Positions 4,560 to 5,292 of a stretch of DNA of 5,292 bases are shown here, one piece after another. The notes under the pieces are model-generated. The model saw only the letters and a program-made list of their open reading frames with translations. It did no database searches and was not told the origin of the DNA. How positions within the stretch are numbered: position 1 is the stretch's first letter; every line of letters starts with the position of its first letter. The position numbers and the translations under genes were made by a program. Source of the DNA: JBAZCO01 sp041654915 (GTDB lineage: Bacteria > Bacillota > Clostridia > Christensenellales > DTU072); assembly GCA_041654915.1 (NCBI GenBank), contig JBAZCO010000111.1, positions 1 through 5,292 of the forward strand, written 5' to 3'.

Positions 4560-5292
4560 TTATAGTAAGAACTCAAGGGCAAGGGGAATGGTGACTATGG
4601 ACAACAGGGTGGAAACTAATATAAGCCGTGCCGCTAAGGCAGTATCTTTTTTATAAAGCGAGCAGAACATCATAAGATTGGTTGCCGTGGGCATTGCCCC
4701 AAGCGCTACTATATTTAGCTTTATGATATCGGTATCGACAAATAACCCTGCAAGCAAGACAAGTGAAAGAGCAATCACAGGTGAGAGAATGAGCTTTATT
4801 GCAGCAGATATGTATGTTTTTCCGTCCGAAAGTAAATCCTTTAGCTTGATTTCGGCAAATTTGATGCCAAGAAGTGTCATTGCCAAAGGACCAATAAGGT
4901 TGTTGAATAGGGATGCGATTTTTGCCACGCCCGAGAGTATAGGAAAGCGAATGAAATTCAAGTTGAATATGAATAGGGGCAACACCAAAATAAATGTAAA
5001 GGTGGGCGGGTTAAAAATTATCTTTTTAATACTAATAAAGCTTTTGTCACCTGTTAGCGCATAATTGCCGAGTGTCCAAGCCACAAGGTTAAAGGCAACG
5101 ACTGCCGTTGAGGCATAGAGTATGATTTCGGTATTGCCCGGCATAAGTATTTGCAAAAAGGGAATGCACATATATCCCGCATTGCCAAGAGAGCTTGCAT
5201 ATGCAAGCGTGCCACGAGCTGGGAGTGCTTTTTTAAAACTAAATACAGCACGCCCAATAAAAATTAAAATTGTGTAAAGAAGATGGTGATTA
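4560..5292 (-). CDS. AEC (auxin efflux carrier) family permease, partial
   Basis: The frame is open to the right edge, so the N-terminal part is missing; 243 residues are visible out of about 300-320 usual for the family. The Met at 5171 is not the start: it is the last residue of the conserved NAGYM motif (visible residues 37-41), and the frame continues upstream with RGTLAYASSLG. Further signatures are KKIIFNPPTFTFIL (89-102), GPLAMTLLGIKFAEI (134-148) and GAMPTATNLMMFCSLYKK (198-215) followed by TALAARLILVSTLLSI. Most of the chain is hydrophobic, giving about seven or eight membrane segments of the usual ten. Members export or import organic acids such as malate and related anions; the substrate here cannot be told. 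The promoter lies outside the window. Only a weak hairpin (GGTA-TGATGT-TACC) follows the stop. Confidence 0.92.
   Translation of the reverse strand, partial: NHHLLYTILIFIGRAVFSFKKALPARGTLAYASSLGNAGYMCIPFLQILMPGNTEIILYASTAVVAFNLVAWTLGNYALTGDKSFISIKKIIFNPPTFTFILVLPLFIFNLNFIRFPILSGVAKIASLFNNLIGPLAMTLLGIKFAEIKLKDLLSDGKTYISAAIKLILSPVIALSLVLLAGLFVDTDIIKLNIVALGAMPTATNLMMFCSLYKKDTALAARLILVSTLLSIVTIPLALEFLL

Noticed and set aside
4532..4560. A terminator after the AEC permease gene
   Set aside because: Only a 4-bp GGTA/TACC stem is seen, with the T tract separated from it, which is too weak to call.
4560..5171. Reading the AEC permease as a complete 203-residue gene starting at 5171
   Set aside because: That Met is inside the NAGYM motif, and the same frame stays open and family-like to the window edge.
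5054..5257. A 67-residue minus-strand open frame overlapping the AEC gene
   Set aside because: The AEC frame continues through this region with the conserved NAGYM motif, so this is a shadow in another frame.

Overview
The window looks like a stretch of ordinary chromosome from a low-GC Gram-positive bacterium, most likely an uncultured member of the Clostridia. The reasons are AT-rich intergenic DNA, strong AGGAG-type ribosome binding sites, consensus -35/-10 promoters, and the gene families present: PadR with a HAAS-domain membrane protein, YdfK/YqgA-type DUF554, a CLGC-motif DUF1858 protein and an AEC permease. The genus cannot be named from this sequence.

Layout, left to right. The C-terminal part of an M23 (LytM-type, possibly SpoIIQ-like) peptidase enters from the left edge on the plus strand (1-438). 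It converges with a DUF488 gene on the minus strand (568-1158), and a strong stem-loop usable in both directions lies between them (479-519). An AT-rich divergent intergenic region of about 245 bp follows. It carries a good plus-strand promoter and leads into a DUF554 membrane protein (1404-2186) with a short heptapeptide tandem repeat in its central loop. A 304-bp non-coding stretch ends in a near-consensus promoter placed almost on top of the ribosome binding site of a padR gene (2491-2835). The padR gene overlaps a six-helix HAAS-domain membrane protein gene (2832-3860) by ATGA. Downstream, 3851-4047 looks like a decayed coding fragment.

The right third is on the minus strand. A partial AEC-family permease gene enters from the right edge (4560-5292). 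Next is a small DUF1858 CLGC-motif gene (4254-4460) with its own promoter, then a diverged tandem copy of the last 20 or so codons of that gene (4177-4253). Last are a tRNA-Gln(CTG) gene with encoded CCA (4084-4157) and a 12-bp stem-loop (4048-4076).

The only clear functional unit is padR plus the HAAS-domain gene: a PadR repressor and a translationally coupled membrane protein, probably autoregulated. The other genes look like independent neighbours. I see no CRISPR array, insertion sequence, phage module or recognisable defence system. The most unusual signals are the partial duplication of the DUF1858 gene end, two mismatches in the tRNA-Gln stems, the almost leaderless padR promoter and the frameshifted remnant. 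None of these by itself amounts to a new biological system.
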